This document shows positions 1 through 10,829 of a stretch of 64,000 bases of DNA, piece after piece; position 1 is the stretch's first letter; the number at the start of each line of letters is the position of its first letter. A program made the translations under genes and the position numbers. The DNA is taken from NCBI GenBank assembly GCA_009193035.1, contig SWDT01000003.1, positions 558,001-622,000 of the forward strand. The letters are read 5' to 3'. Source of the stretch: Halicephalobus mephisto (taxonomy: Eukaryota > Nematoda > Chromadorea > Rhabditida > Panagrolaimidae). The notes under the pieces were generated by a model. It saw only the letters and a program-made list of their open reading frames with translations, made no database searches and had not been told where the DNA came from.

Positions 1-125
1 GGATTACGGTAGGATTGGGATTTTCTTGGGCTACTGTAGAATTAGGATTTCCTTGGATTACTGTAGGATTAGGATTTTCTTGGATTACTGTGGAATTAGA
101 ATTTTCTTGGATTACGGTAGAAGTT
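1..125 (-). repeat. 30-bp tandem repeat read in frame inside the ABC transporter linker
   Basis: About four to five copies of a 30-base unit containing TACTGTAG and GGATTAGGATTTTC. Because the unit is a multiple of three it is translated on the minus strand as a decapeptide of the form STVIQENPNP. It lies between TM6 and the expected first nucleotide-binding domain. The same CTACAGTAATC core is common in non-coding repeats elsewhere in the window, so the coding repeat may come from the same source. Confidence 0.75.
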
Positions 126-1960
126 GATTTTGAATTCTGGAGGAGGTTTTGGACATGGCTTAGGGCAAATCTGGATCGGTAGAGATTTTTCAAATTTAAA
201 TGAATTTGACCGAATTTCATTGCCGCTGGCATTATGCTACAGGCGATGACGAAGATGTACCCCGGATTCGTCATTAAAGAGTTGTCAATGAGCCAATTAC
301 CGTACAATGCCCCGAGGCCCATTCCGACGTAAATAAATAATTGAGGACTTCCGACGAGAATTCCGCTAAAAATCGATTTTCTGATTCCGATTCTGAATTG
401 TTTTTCACAATGGTTTCTGTAGGTCGAAGACGTCTTCAGGGCTTCTGAAGTTTTTGCATTTAATTTTTGTTCTTTTTTAAAATCAGAATTCAGAAATAAA
501 TTAAAAATAAAAATCCAAAAAAATGAAAAAATTCCGAGGCCGAAGACGGGAAACGTCAGCCGGGGATTCAGACGGAACGAGATCAGAACCGCCGTCAGGA
601 TCTGCGAAATACTAGAAATAACATTCGGCAAAGATTCCGTCAACGATGTAGAAATTTTTTCAATATCTGTTTCAAATTTTTCATTTTTTTCATTATTTAA
701 ATTATTTTGAAAAAAATCCAATTTTTGTGAAATTAATAATCGAAAATATTTTCTTCGGATTCTTCTGACGACCTTCAGACTCACCAATCGGAAACAGACA
801 AATTGTAAAAAAGCAATTATTGTCAAAAATATTGCTCCAGAAACGAAATACAGTAATAAAGGAGTAGTCTTCGCCCTGAAGGCATCTGAAGCCGGCTCCA
901 CCATCACGAAGACGTCCAGAAGCCATCCGACGACACACACAAGATGAGGAATTCCGGCTCCAGTGAAAATCGCCAAAATTGATCCGACAAAAAGAAAAGC
1001 ATAATCTCTAATGGCCAAATAATCTCTCTGAAACGGATAAATCAGATCCAAATCCGAAATCTTTACTATTTCATCAAAATCAATAACCAAACTTCGAGAT
1101 CAAAGTTGGTAGTAAAACTTCGAAGTCAAAGTTGACAGTAAAACTTCGAAGTCAAAGTTGACAGTAAAACTCCGAGACCAAAGTTGATAGTAAAATTTCA
1201 AAGTCAAAGTTGGACATCAAAAGTAATGACAGAACTTCAAAATAAGAGTTTGAAATCAAAGTTTGAAGTTAGAGGTGACAATTAGACTTTGAACTTTGAT
1301 TGTTAACATTGATATTAAAGTTTTACCATTACTTTTGATGTTGAATATTGATGTTGAACTTTGATTATCAACTTTGATTGTCAACTTTGATGTTGAACAT
1401 TGATGTAGAACTTTGATGCTGAACTTTGATTATAAACTTTGATGCAGAACGTTGACTATCAATTTTAATTGTCAACTTTGATGTCAAAATATGACTATCG
1501 ACTTTGACTATCAGCTTTGACTATTAACTTTGACTATCAACTTTGAATACAAACTTTGATATAGAACTTTGACTATTAACTTTGACTATTAACTTTGAAT
1601 ACAAACTTTGATATAGAACTTTGACTATTAACTTTGAATACAAACTTTGATATAGAACTTTGACTATTAACTTTGACTATTAACTTTGAATACAAACTTT
1701 GATATAGAACTTTGACTATTAACTTTGATTGTTAACTTTGATATAGAACTTTGATTGTCAACTTTGATATAGAACTTTGACTATTAACTTTGATTATAAA
1801 CTTTGATATAGAACTTTGACTATTAACTTTGATGTTAAAGTTTTATCGTTACTTTTGATCTTGAACTTTGATTGTCAACTTTTAGTAAAACAAAACACTG
1901 TAAACTTACTAAAGAAATAAAATCCTTGAATCCAGGTTTGGTATTTTTTTTATCTGTCAT
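1..1960 (-). CDS. P-glycoprotein-type ABC transporter (ABCB), 5' part, runs off the left edge
   Basis: This is the N-terminal part of a full-length ABCB exporter that would pump hydrophobic compounds across a membrane. Exon 1 (1910-1960) encodes MTDKKNTKPGFKDFISL and ends at a GTAAGT donor. Exon 2 (about 1065 down to 1, still open at the edge) encodes the first transmembrane domain: IYPFQRDYLAIRDY leading into TM1 (VGSILAIFTGAGIPHL), then TM2 to TM6, with a coupling-helix-like stretch (EALKTSSTYRNHCEKQ). The stretch SRFALSHVQNLLQ matches the post-TM6 segment of the neighbouring P-glycoprotein ([13 protein letters not shown]). No nucleotide-binding domain lies inside the window. Between TM6 and the edge the frame stays open through about five copies of a ten-residue Thr/Asn repeat. 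Exon 1 ends in phase 0, but no AG near 1065-1090 opens exon 2 in that phase, so a small exon or another acceptor is missing. A candidate trans-splice acceptor (ACTTTTCAG) lies just upstream of the ATG. The family is secure and the exon joins are less so. Confidence 0.8.
1087..1885. repeat. Intronic satellite, AACTTTGA-type units
   Basis: About 800 bases of tandem 12-13-base units built on AACTTTGACTATT and AACTTTGATATAGA, with higher-order units of about 50 bases, in the first intron of the left-hand ABC transporter gene. The first 170 bases carry the reverse-complement form (CAAAGTTGACAGTAAAACTT), so the array is split into two opposed orientations. Confidence 0.85.
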
Positions 1961-3490
1961 CTGGGATAGTAAATTCTGAAAAGTTAAAAATCAAAAATTA
2001 TTCTTCTACAAAATAGTCTCGACACGAATCTCCAAAATTCTTAGTTTTAAATTTATTCCAGAAATTTCTACCGTAATTTGAAATTTTTTTAATTTTCAAA
2101 AAATTTTTACCGTATTCTGAAATCCTAAAAATTTTCAAAAAATTTCTACTGTATTTTAAAATTTTTTTAATTTTCAAAAAATTTTTACCGTATTCTGAAA
2201 TCCTAAAAATTTTCAAAAAAAACTTCTACCGTATTCCGGAATTTTTTAATTTTCGAAAAATTTTCAAATATTTTACTGAATTTGAAAAAACTTATTTTAT
2301 TTTATAAAATTAGACAAAATTTAAATTATTAAAAATTTTTAAATTACATATTATCCGAAAAAAAATTTTTATATTTTCAAAGTAACAAAAACGAAACTAA
2401 ATATTTTTTTAATCCTCGTGAAAAATCGAGAATAAGTACTTTCAAAAAATCAAATATTGGTCAATTTGGAATTCAGGATTAACTAGTCCAATGATTGAAA
2501 ATGTATGCACAGCATTTGGTCCCTGATTTTACAAAAGTGGCTTAATTTATCTTTTTTGGATTAGGATTTCTGATTTTTTAAATAGTCTAAAATTACTTAA
2601 AAAACTTATCTAAGAAATTCCTAAAGTAATGTGTCTAGGAGGTAAATGCCCTCAGGGGATCAACCGTCATGTAGGTCATTTTTACCTTTTTTGATCAGTT
2701 TTTCTATTTTTTTAATAGTCTAAAATTACTTAAAAAACTGATCTAAGAAGAAATTTCTAAAGTAATGTGTTTAGGAGGTAAATGCCCTCAGGCGATCAAC
2801 CGTCATGTAGGTCATTTTTACCTTTTTAGATCAGTTTTTCTATTTTTTAATTAGTCTAAAACAATAATCATGACCAAAAAGACCGATCTGAAAGGAAAAA
2901 ATTTATTACACAATAATTGTGTCCTGGGGCATTTGGTCTCTAACATCACAAAAATAGTTTAATTTTTATCTTTTTGGATCAGTTTTTCTATTTTTAAGAT
3001 ATTCTGAAATAATAATCATAACTAAAAAAACTGATCTAAAAAGAAATCTCGAACCTAATATGAACTGAAAAAATAAATGTCTCTGGAGAACAATTGTCGT
3101 ACAATTTTGAAAATGTCAAAAATGATACCACCACGCCTCTTCTTTTTTCTTCAGTCCACATCATGAAAAACGTTCAAACGATTTACTTAATTGATTTATT
3201 GTTTTTTAAACTTTTTCGTTTTTTGGAATCACAAGGTTCAATTACGGACGTTCAATCATAAATTTCGAACACTGAAAAAAATTTTGAACATTAATAACAA
3301 TATTTTTCAAGAATATTAATTTAAAAAGAAAAAAGAAAATGATGATTTTTGAAAAAATCTTTGAGTTTTGTGATTTGAACTCGATTCTGTTCAGGGGATT
3401 TACAATTATAATAATAGAAATACTCGATGGATTAGGATTTTTGGATAGTATTGAATATTCTAAATAAAGGATTGTGCAGCAATTGTTTCC
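1961..3490. repeat. Upstream region of the left ABC gene: mixed AT-rich tandem repeats
   Basis: No gene seen. 1990-2290 holds repeats of AAATTTTTACCGTATTCTGA. 2560-2860 holds two close copies of a roughly 145-base unit (containing AGGAGGTAAATGCCCTCAG and ATCAACCGTCATGTAGGTC), followed by a decayed third copy to about 3060. 3090-3490 is AT-rich with no convincing ORF. Confidence 0.7.
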
Positions 3491-4150
3491 CAACGATATT
3501 TAGTCCCTAGAGATATTTGCTCCCTAGTTATAGTTAGTTTCTAGAGATATTTAGTCCCTAGGGATATGTAATCCCTAACGATGTTTGGTTCCTAACTATA
3601 TTTAGTCCCTTGAGATATTTGCTCTCTAACTATGTTTAGTCTCTAGATATATTTGGTCCCTAACTATATTTAGTCCGTAGGGATACTTGGTCCCTAACAA
3701 TATTTGGTTCCTAACTATGTTTAATCCCTGGAGATATTTGATCCTTAACTATGTATCTTCTCTAGATATATTTGGTCCTTAACTATATTTAGTCCCTAGG
3801 GATATGTGGTCCCTAACTATGTATCTTTCTTAGATATATTTAGTCTCTAAGAATACTTAGTTCCCAACAATATATATTCTCTAGATATATTTAGTCCCTA
3901 ACTATATTTAGTCCCTAGATATATTTAGTTTCTGGAGAGATTTAGTCTCTAATGATATGTGATCTCTAACTATATTTAGTCCCTAGCAATATTTGGTCCT
4001 TAGAGATATTTAGTCCTTAGGGATATTTAATTCCTAGTGATATTTCGTCCCTCGTTATATTTACTCCACAACGGTATATCTTCTCTAGAGATAGTTGTTT
4101 CCCCAATGACATTTCTTTCGCAACGATGTTTTCTCCTACAGTATATAGTT
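3490..4150. repeat. Satellite of TTTAGTCCCTAGGGATAT-type units
   Basis: Roughly 25 tandem degenerate units of about 24 bases, alternating TTTAGTCCCTAGGGATAT and TTGGTCCCTAACTATA. The unit is partly palindromic (CCCTAGGG). A looser relative with CAGATATC and CCTCACCGACAG occurs at 13020-13560, and a single remnant occurs near 34065. Confidence 0.85.
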
Positions 4151-4299
4151 TTCTTTAACTTGTGCTCATTTCGAAATTCCTTCTTTTTAAATCAGCTTTG
4201 AGTTAACTGAGATATTAATTAAACTAGCCAAAACGTATAAAAACGAAAAAGTGAAATAAAGCTTACGAACTAGAGGAAGCAACTGCTGTATAGCTGTAT

Positions 4300-4870
4300 A
4301 AGGGATTTTTCTCGTGATGAAAATTTCATTGATCAAAATTTTCTTTCAACTATAATAAAAATCACAGATTTTTACTGTATTCATTATTACTGTATTTTAA
4401 TTCTTCTATGAGAATAGTTAAGATACAGAAAGTAAGGAATAAGGGGAAGGAAGGAAAGTCTTCTTTAATAATGGTCTGTTTGATCTGAAAGATTCCCTTT
4501 CAACTATAATAAAGATTACAAATTCTTACAATATTCATTATTATTATATATTAATTCTCCTATGAGAATAGTTAAGATACAGAAAGTAAGGGATAAGGGG
4601 AAGGAACGAAAGTCTTCTTCAATAATGGTCTGTTTGATCTGAAAGATTCCCTTTCAACAATAATAAAAATCAGATTTTTACTGTATTCATTATTACTGTA
4701 TTTTAATTCTCTTATGAGAATAGTTAAGATACAGAAAGTAAGGGATAAGGGGAAGGAAGGAAAGTCTTCTTTAATAATGGTCTCTTTGATCCGAAAGATT
4801 TCCTTTCAACTACAATGAAGATTACAAATTCTTACTATATTTATTATATTCCTATATTTTGATTCCTATT
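4300..4870. repeat. Direct repeat of about 153 bp, three copies
   Basis: Three near-identical copies of a unit containing GAATAGTTAAGATACAGAAA and AATAATGGTCTGTTTGATC, with the shared core starting near 4411, 4565 and 4717, followed by a decayed fourth copy. High identity suggests recent amplification. No ORF is carried. Confidence 0.85.
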
Positions 4871-5058
4871 ACGAGGATAAAAAGATAAGGAACAAAAACA
4901 TCTTTCTCGATAGAAGTTCTACTGATTTAGAAACTTTTAACTCATGTAAAGAAATACAAACTCTTACTGTAATGACTTTTCTACTATACTATACATTTTC
5001 TACATAAAATTTAAATAAATTAAATATGAAACAACAGATAGATCATGAAGTCGAATTA

Positions 5059-5146
5059 ATCGAGGATCGTTGGTTCTTCTGAAGTACTGCGCAGTGGGTC
5101 TGACTCTATGTAGACCGATCCCGTGGATTAAATCCCCCTCCTCGAT
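5059..5146. ncRNA. Possible structured non-coding RNA, junction-like fold
   Basis: An island of higher G+C in AT-rich DNA. An outer 8-bp stem pairs ATCGAGGA (5059-5066) with TCCTCGAT (5139-5146). Inside it lie a short palindrome ACTGCGCAGT, a hairpin GGTCT/AGACC (5097-5101 with 5112-5116) and a small GGAT/ATCC hairpin. It is not a tRNA, not SL1 and not a snRNA I recognise. Strand and function are unknown. Confidence 0.3.
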
Positions 5147-5149
5147 GCC

Positions 5150-5590
5150 GACAGGTACAACAGTTCACGAAAAATGATGACAATACAGGGATATTCATAA
5201 ATTATAACAAGTATTTTACGTGACTTTATAACTTTTTTAGCATAAAAATTATGGTTGCTCTCGAATTTGAACAACAAGTACCAAAAATGGGATAATCGGG
5301 TCTGTGGATTTTGGATCCGAAGTCATGATTACATATTGACTTTAAAATCCGGATATATGAAATCCCAAGTTGCGATCTCTGAGATTTAGGAAATCTGCTA
5401 CATGGATTACGTGATTTGGTTTTTTGTATGATATATGATTTTTTAAATTTGCAACTTATCTCTGAATATTAAACTTTAAAGTCATGTCCTGAGGGAGAAT
5501 TCTGGAGATTGGGTAACGTTATGGAAGATAGTTCTTGTTGGTCCTTGGGGATCTAAGATAACATGGCCTCAGGGACTGTTTATCCTGCAT
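5150..5590. other. Intergenic, nothing recognised
   Basis: AT-rich DNA without ORFs, tandem structure or RNA-like folds that I can support. Confidence 0.5.
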
Positions 5591-5600
5591 ATCTAACGAT

Positions 5601-5713
5601 CTGTACACATAAAAAAGCGTAACTTTTGGCATGGTAGTAAATGGAAGTCGTTATTGTTATTTTTTAATTTTCGCAATTGTTAAGAAACCAAAAGTTACGC
5701 TTTTTGTGTACAG
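5601..5713. mobile_element. MITE-like inverted-repeat element
   Basis: Terminal arms of about 27 bases, CTGTACACATAAAAAAGCGT continuing AACTTTTGG (5601-5629), pair with CCAAAAGTTACGC continuing TTTTTGTGTACAG (5688-5713) around a 58-base loop. There is no ORF. Small size and near-perfect terminal inversion fit a non-autonomous DNA transposon. Confidence 0.65.
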
Positions 5714-5769
5714 AGACTTTGGATAGTGACTAGAAAGCCCTGATTTGAGTTCGAAATAGACACTATCCA

Positions 5770-5935
5770 AAATCTCTACATAAAAAACGTAGTTTCTGGC
5801 ATAATAACAAATGAAAATCGTCATTATTATTTTTAAATTTTTGTGACAAAAGTCAAATATTCATAAAAATGTGACGATTGTGTTATTTTTTGCAATTGTT
5901 AAAAAACCAAAAGTTACGTTGTTTTTGTATGTACT
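5770..5935. mobile_element. Second, diverged MITE-like inverted-repeat copy
   Basis: Related to the element at 5601-5713: it starts with ACATAAAAAACGTAGTTTCT and ends near AACCAAAAGTTACGTTG, with a longer loop of about 110 bases. Similar diverged halves (ACATAAA...TTTTGGC or ACGTAATTTCT, then TAACAATTG) recur at 25205-25265 and 25850-25980, so the family is dispersed. Confidence 0.5.
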
Positions 5936-6337
5936 AGTATATACAAAGGAGGTTTAAACTCTTTGCATCTGTGTCAGATCTACCTATTCATCTCTCTGTT
6001 GTATTTTCTAGGATTTGCCCTGTACTAACTATAAACATTACTATTGGGTCTGGTTGATGAGCAAGAGGTGGACCGTGATTAGAGTAAAATAATAATACAC
6101 TTTATTAATCAACAACACATAGGATAAACAAATAATTAGGAATGACACATTCGTATCTCAGGTAGCTTTGCGGATTTTACATTCTTGCTTGAGGATATGC
6201 AGGAGTGAAGTAACACTAAGATACCGTAACCTACAGGAACTGCCTGGTTCTGACAGTTATCTCCCTAGCCTGTGAGCACTGTACATTTAGGACTTAACAG
6301 CTACCGTATAGATATCTTACACCAATACTCCGTAATT

Positions 6338-6472
6338 ACTTGTAATTGAACACACTTGATTATACTCATTGGATGTATGAAAGCTAAAATGAACACGGAA
6401 TCATAACTCTTCATTTTTCTTTTCAATTACTATGTAAAAAATAAGTATAATCGAGTACGCTTAGTTGCAAGT
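6338..6472. repeat. Imperfect inverted repeat
   Basis: Arms of 29 bases (ACTTGTAATTGAACACACTT at 6338 onward; its inverse around 6444-6472, ending GTTGCAAGT) match at roughly three of four positions. This could be a decayed foldback element. The rest of 5940-7040 is AT-rich with no supported gene. Confidence 0.4.
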
Positions 6473-7039
6473 GATAGTGGATCACCTGTGAATGTGCTGA
6501 ATGGATGTTGTATATCCAGATAACCCTTAAGATCCTCTATAAAATGAAACATAAAAATTATATCCCATCAGAAGCAAGACCAGAAAAAGGAGTTTTAATG
6601 ATCGTATAAAAGACAACTAAGATTTCGTAATCAGTTCGTAAATCATTCGAGAAAATAAAACAAAGTTTTATGATATAGGGAATTCGTTAGTGATACAATT
6701 TTAATTTTAAAATTTTGTGATAGAAATATGAGAATTGTTGTGGTTAACTAGGTGGCAGATAGTTTATTTTATTGGCACTTTAAACTCGGGTATTGAGTCC
6801 CTTTGATATAGGAAACTCGAGAAAAGAAAGGGTGACAATCTTCCACATCCGCGAGGAGATAAAATGTTTTTAACGATCAAAGCGATTGTAAGCTTTCTGT
6901 CTCGGGCATTTCCTATATTTTTATCGAAAATGAAATGGATATATGTCGAGAAGAAATCATGAATGTAATCAAGTATAGGGTTTTCTGATATAAGGCATTT
7001 GAAAATGATCAATCTTTATTATGATTTTTGGATAAAGAA

Positions 7040-7940
7040 ATAGAAGTCTGAATTTCGTATTATCAAAGATGATGGTCGAAATTTGAGAATCAAAGTTCTG
7101 TATTATCAAAGCTAACCATCAGAATTTAGATATTAGTTTTTGAGTATCCATTTTTATATCGTAGAACTCAGATCTCGATTATTGAATATTAACTTTTATA
7201 ATGAAGATTATAGATATCAGTTTTTGAATATTAACTTTCATATTATAGAATACTGATATTCATTACTGAGTATTAACTTTTATAATGAAGATTATAGATA
7301 TCAGTTTTTGGATATTAACTTTCATATTGTAGAACGTTACTATTGATCACTGAATACCAAATTTCACATTGTAGAACTCTGATATCAATAATTAAAGATA
7401 GCTTTTTTATAATACAGAACTTAACTCTCGACTTTTGAGTATTAACTTTTATAATGAAGAGTATAGATATCAGTTTTTGGATATTAACTTTCATATTATA
7501 GAACTTTACTATTGATCACTGAATACCGACTTTCACATTGTAGAACTCTGATATCAATAATTAAAGATAGCTTTTTTATAATACAGAACTTAACTCTCGA
7601 TTTTTGAGTATTAACTTTTATAATGAAGATTATAGATATCAGTTTTTGGATATTAACTTTCATATTGTAGAATACTGATATTCATTACTGAGTATTAACT
7701 TTTATAATGAAGATTATAGATATTATTTTTTGGATATTAACTTTTGTAACTTAACACTGTGATCTCGATCTTTGAACATCAACTTTCATATCGTAGAATT
7801 TTGGTATCGATCACTGAATATTAACTTTTATAATACAGCGCCCAAATTTCGACCTTTGAATATTAACTACGATGATACAGAGTTGTGATCTTGACCTTTG
7901 AATACTGACTTTTGTAATTCGGAACTTTGGTTTTTTTATT
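7040..7940. repeat. Tandem repeat array, ATTAACTTTTATAATGAAGA type
   Basis: About fifteen degenerate units of roughly 55-60 bases (TTTTTGGATATTAACTTTCA, TAGATATCAG, TTGTAGAAC), some grouped in a higher-order period near 180 bases. No gene. Confidence 0.8.
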
Positions 7941-8334
7941 TAAATTTTTCAATCTTAATCAAATAACAGTCATAATTTTTGTACTTAGAATATAAAAGAA
8001 ACCAAAAATTAAACAAAATGAATATTAATAATTATAATAATTATAATAAACGAAATAGTACTTTGATCAGACAAATCCTAAAATCAGCAAACTTTCGACG
8101 TTCGGTAGAATGATCATCGGAGATTTTTGTTTTTTGATTTCGTAGTTTTTGACTTTTATTAAAAATCAGAAAATTTAATATTTTCAATTTTATCTTTCAA
8201 TCCTTTAAAATAATTCAACAATTAATATGAATTCAAAGTTACTCAAAAATGATTCACTTTTCGATATCTCGATCATGAACAGAGCTCTCGAAGTTTCGGA
8301 ATTTTTGAATTAAATTAGTTCGTTTTCGGACAAA

Positions 8335-8960
8335 TGTGATTTGAGTTTGTTCTAATAACAAGATAGATATAATTTTTAACAGCTCTTTATCCAACGATAT
8401 TCACTATATATAAACAACCCTAAAAACTTGATTCCAAAGGTGACAAACTTCTACCGCTTTAATACGGATTTCCGGGATAGAAGCTCATATTCAATTTTAT
8501 CTTAGATACCTTTTTCAAAATTTCTGTTTTTGGATTTTCGTTTTCGAACAAATGTGATCTGGATTTTCTCTAATAACAAAATAGATATAATTTTTAACAG
8601 CTCTTTATCCAACGATATCCACTATATATAAACAACCCTAAAAACTTGATTCCAAAGGTGACAGGGATCTTTATCGCTTTAATATGGACTTTCGGGATAG
8701 AAGCTTATATTCAATTTTATCTTAGATACCTTTTTCAAAATTTCTGTTTTTGGATTTTCGTTTTCGGACAAATGTGATCTGGATTTTCTCCAATAACAAA
8801 ATAGATACAATTTTTAACAGCTCTTTATCTAATGATATCGACTATATATAAACAACCCTAAAAACTTGATTCCAAAGGTGACAAACTTCTACCGCTTTAA
8901 TACGGATTTCCGGGATAGAAGCTCATATTCAATTTTATCTTAATTCTAAAATCGGAATTT
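8335..8960. repeat. Direct repeat of about 219 bp, three copies
   Basis: Three highly similar tandem units; the landmark AGCTCTTTAT starts at 8381, 8599 and 8819, a period of 218-220. Each unit holds CGACTATATATAAACAACCC or a variant, which resembles a TATA box, and ACCGCTTTAATACGGATTTC or a variant. No ORF is present. Bases 7940-8335 and 8960-10290 are AT-rich with nothing I can support. Confidence 0.85.
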
Positions 8961-10297
8961 TTGAATTGATTCGGAAATTTGAAAATCGATACTTTGATCA
9001 TGAGCCATGTTCATTTTCTGCAATATAGGGTTTTGTTGATCAATTATGGAATTTAAAATCATGATATTGTGAAATCAGAGATTCTGAAACCTTATAGAAT
9101 CTGATGGAACTTTTTTGAGCATTTTATTGAGTCCCAGAATCTTCCATTAAATTTATATTTCGATTTAACTTCAAACTATACATGTCCAATGTCTTTTTAT
9201 TCAATCTTGTGCAGTCTACCGACAATCAATAAAGAAAATCATTCATGTCTGCTTGCGATCTGTCTTGTTATCTATCTATTGAAGACAATCCACCTCAGAG
9301 AAAACCAATTGCACAGGTTCAGTTCCTCATGTTTGAGAAATTATACAATGAATTGAGAAATCAATTTTTATCTATCACCCCATCGACGATTTTTATGAAA
9401 AACGTTTTTTAACATCACGACTGAATTTTTCGATCAATTTTTATCCAAAAAGTACCACGTAAACAATCATCAATCTTCTTTAAACTGATCTGACCAAATT
9501 TGATTGGTTCTATCATGTCCTTGAAATTCCAAAACACATTTATCTTAACTCACCTTTTTTGTATAAAATATAATTGGGATATCTTCAATGAGTCTAACTT
9601 TTGATCTCATGAAAGTACTGTACATGAGGATTCAAAGCTAGACCCATTGCTGAGTCCCGATCAATAAAATAAACAGCATCAATATTGACCAGGCTGTCTG
9701 AAACTCGGCCAAATTGCCCTATTTTTGAGTGACTCGGCACTCGAACGTACCAGTCAACCACATTTTTTCGTCAAAGAAATCGGGAAAAAATGCGACACTT
9801 TTGCGTCAGAATGGTTCAAAATGCGCAAAAAAAATTTTTTTTTACAAATTTTTGATTTGATTGATTTTTACACAAGAAGCAATATAAATTTTCATTTTTC
9901 ATGGCGCCATTCAAAATAGACATGTTTAGTCAGCTTTCAATCGATTTATTTAGGCCAGTTAAAATTGTTTTAAAAATATATAAAATTATAAATTTTAAAA
10001 AATACTAAAAACTTCCTTAAAAATTCATTTTTTTAAAAAATTATTTAAAAATTAAATTTTAAAATTTTTAATTTTTTTTAGTTTTTAAATTTTTGAATTT
10101 TGAATTTTTTTATTTTTTTTAGTTTTTTTAAAATTTTTTATTTTTTTTTTATTTTTTAAAATTTACAATAAAATTAGAAAAATCCCAAAAATTTTTTTTT
10201 ACGAAAAATCGATTTTAAAAAAAAAATGAAAATCGATGAAAAAGTAAAACTCACCAAAATCGATATTGAATATATTTAAAAGTTTTCGAAGTTTCCT

Positions 10298-10815
10298 ACC
10301 GAACTGAATCTGTGAATGATCTCATGAAGATGATTAAACATGAGTCTCACTCCAGATTCAGTTCGGATTTGGTACTTCTGAATTTCGTCAATTCTTAAAT
10401 TATCAAAAACCAAATCAGTCATGACCCAGCATCTCCCAACAGTGTTCACTGCAATCGAGAATGAGGAATGGAATAGGCAAACTCCGCCGGACACGAAAAT
10501 GGGCGGTACTGACTGACTCAGTGATGCACAGGACGACGATCGCTAAAACGAACTAAAACGAACTAAACTGGCCGCACATTGGTGAAGAAAAAAGTGACCG
10601 GGATTCCTGCCGACGACAAGGTGAATGAACGAGATATCGGGCAAGACAAATAAAAAGTGTTCACTGGATACGAGCAAAATGCTCTGAGCAAAATTTATAT
10701 GGACTAAATGGTTATGTTTGAACAAACTTTGAAACATTCGTTGAGTGCAGTTTTCACCCAAGAAAACTCGGTCCTTGACTTGAATGATCCGGGAAGTGGG
10801 GTCATAGATTAGGTT
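10298..10815 (-). pseudogene. Orphan two-exon coding fragment, unrecognised
   Basis: Two open blocks of higher G+C on the minus strand. Exon A begins after a TTTCTTTGAAG acceptor (about 10815) and reads NLIYDPTSRIIQVKDRVFLG and onward to about 10600. Exon B begins after GTTCGTTTTAG (about 10541), includes GGVCLFHSSFSIAVNTVGRC, and ends at a TTCG|GTAGGAAAC donor (about 10298). A short intron of 45-60 bases could join them, but its donor (GTCACT) is poor. No start exon or terminal exon is apparent and flanking DNA is all repeats. It could be a relict of a gene or a gene whose other exons I cannot see. I recognise no domain. Confidence 0.3.
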
Positions 10816-10829
10816 CTTCAAAGAAAGAA

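Noticed and set aside
702..938. Separate 78-codon gene near the left edge
   Set aside because: It is an out-of-frame shadow of the TM1-TM2 coding exon of the left ABC transporter.
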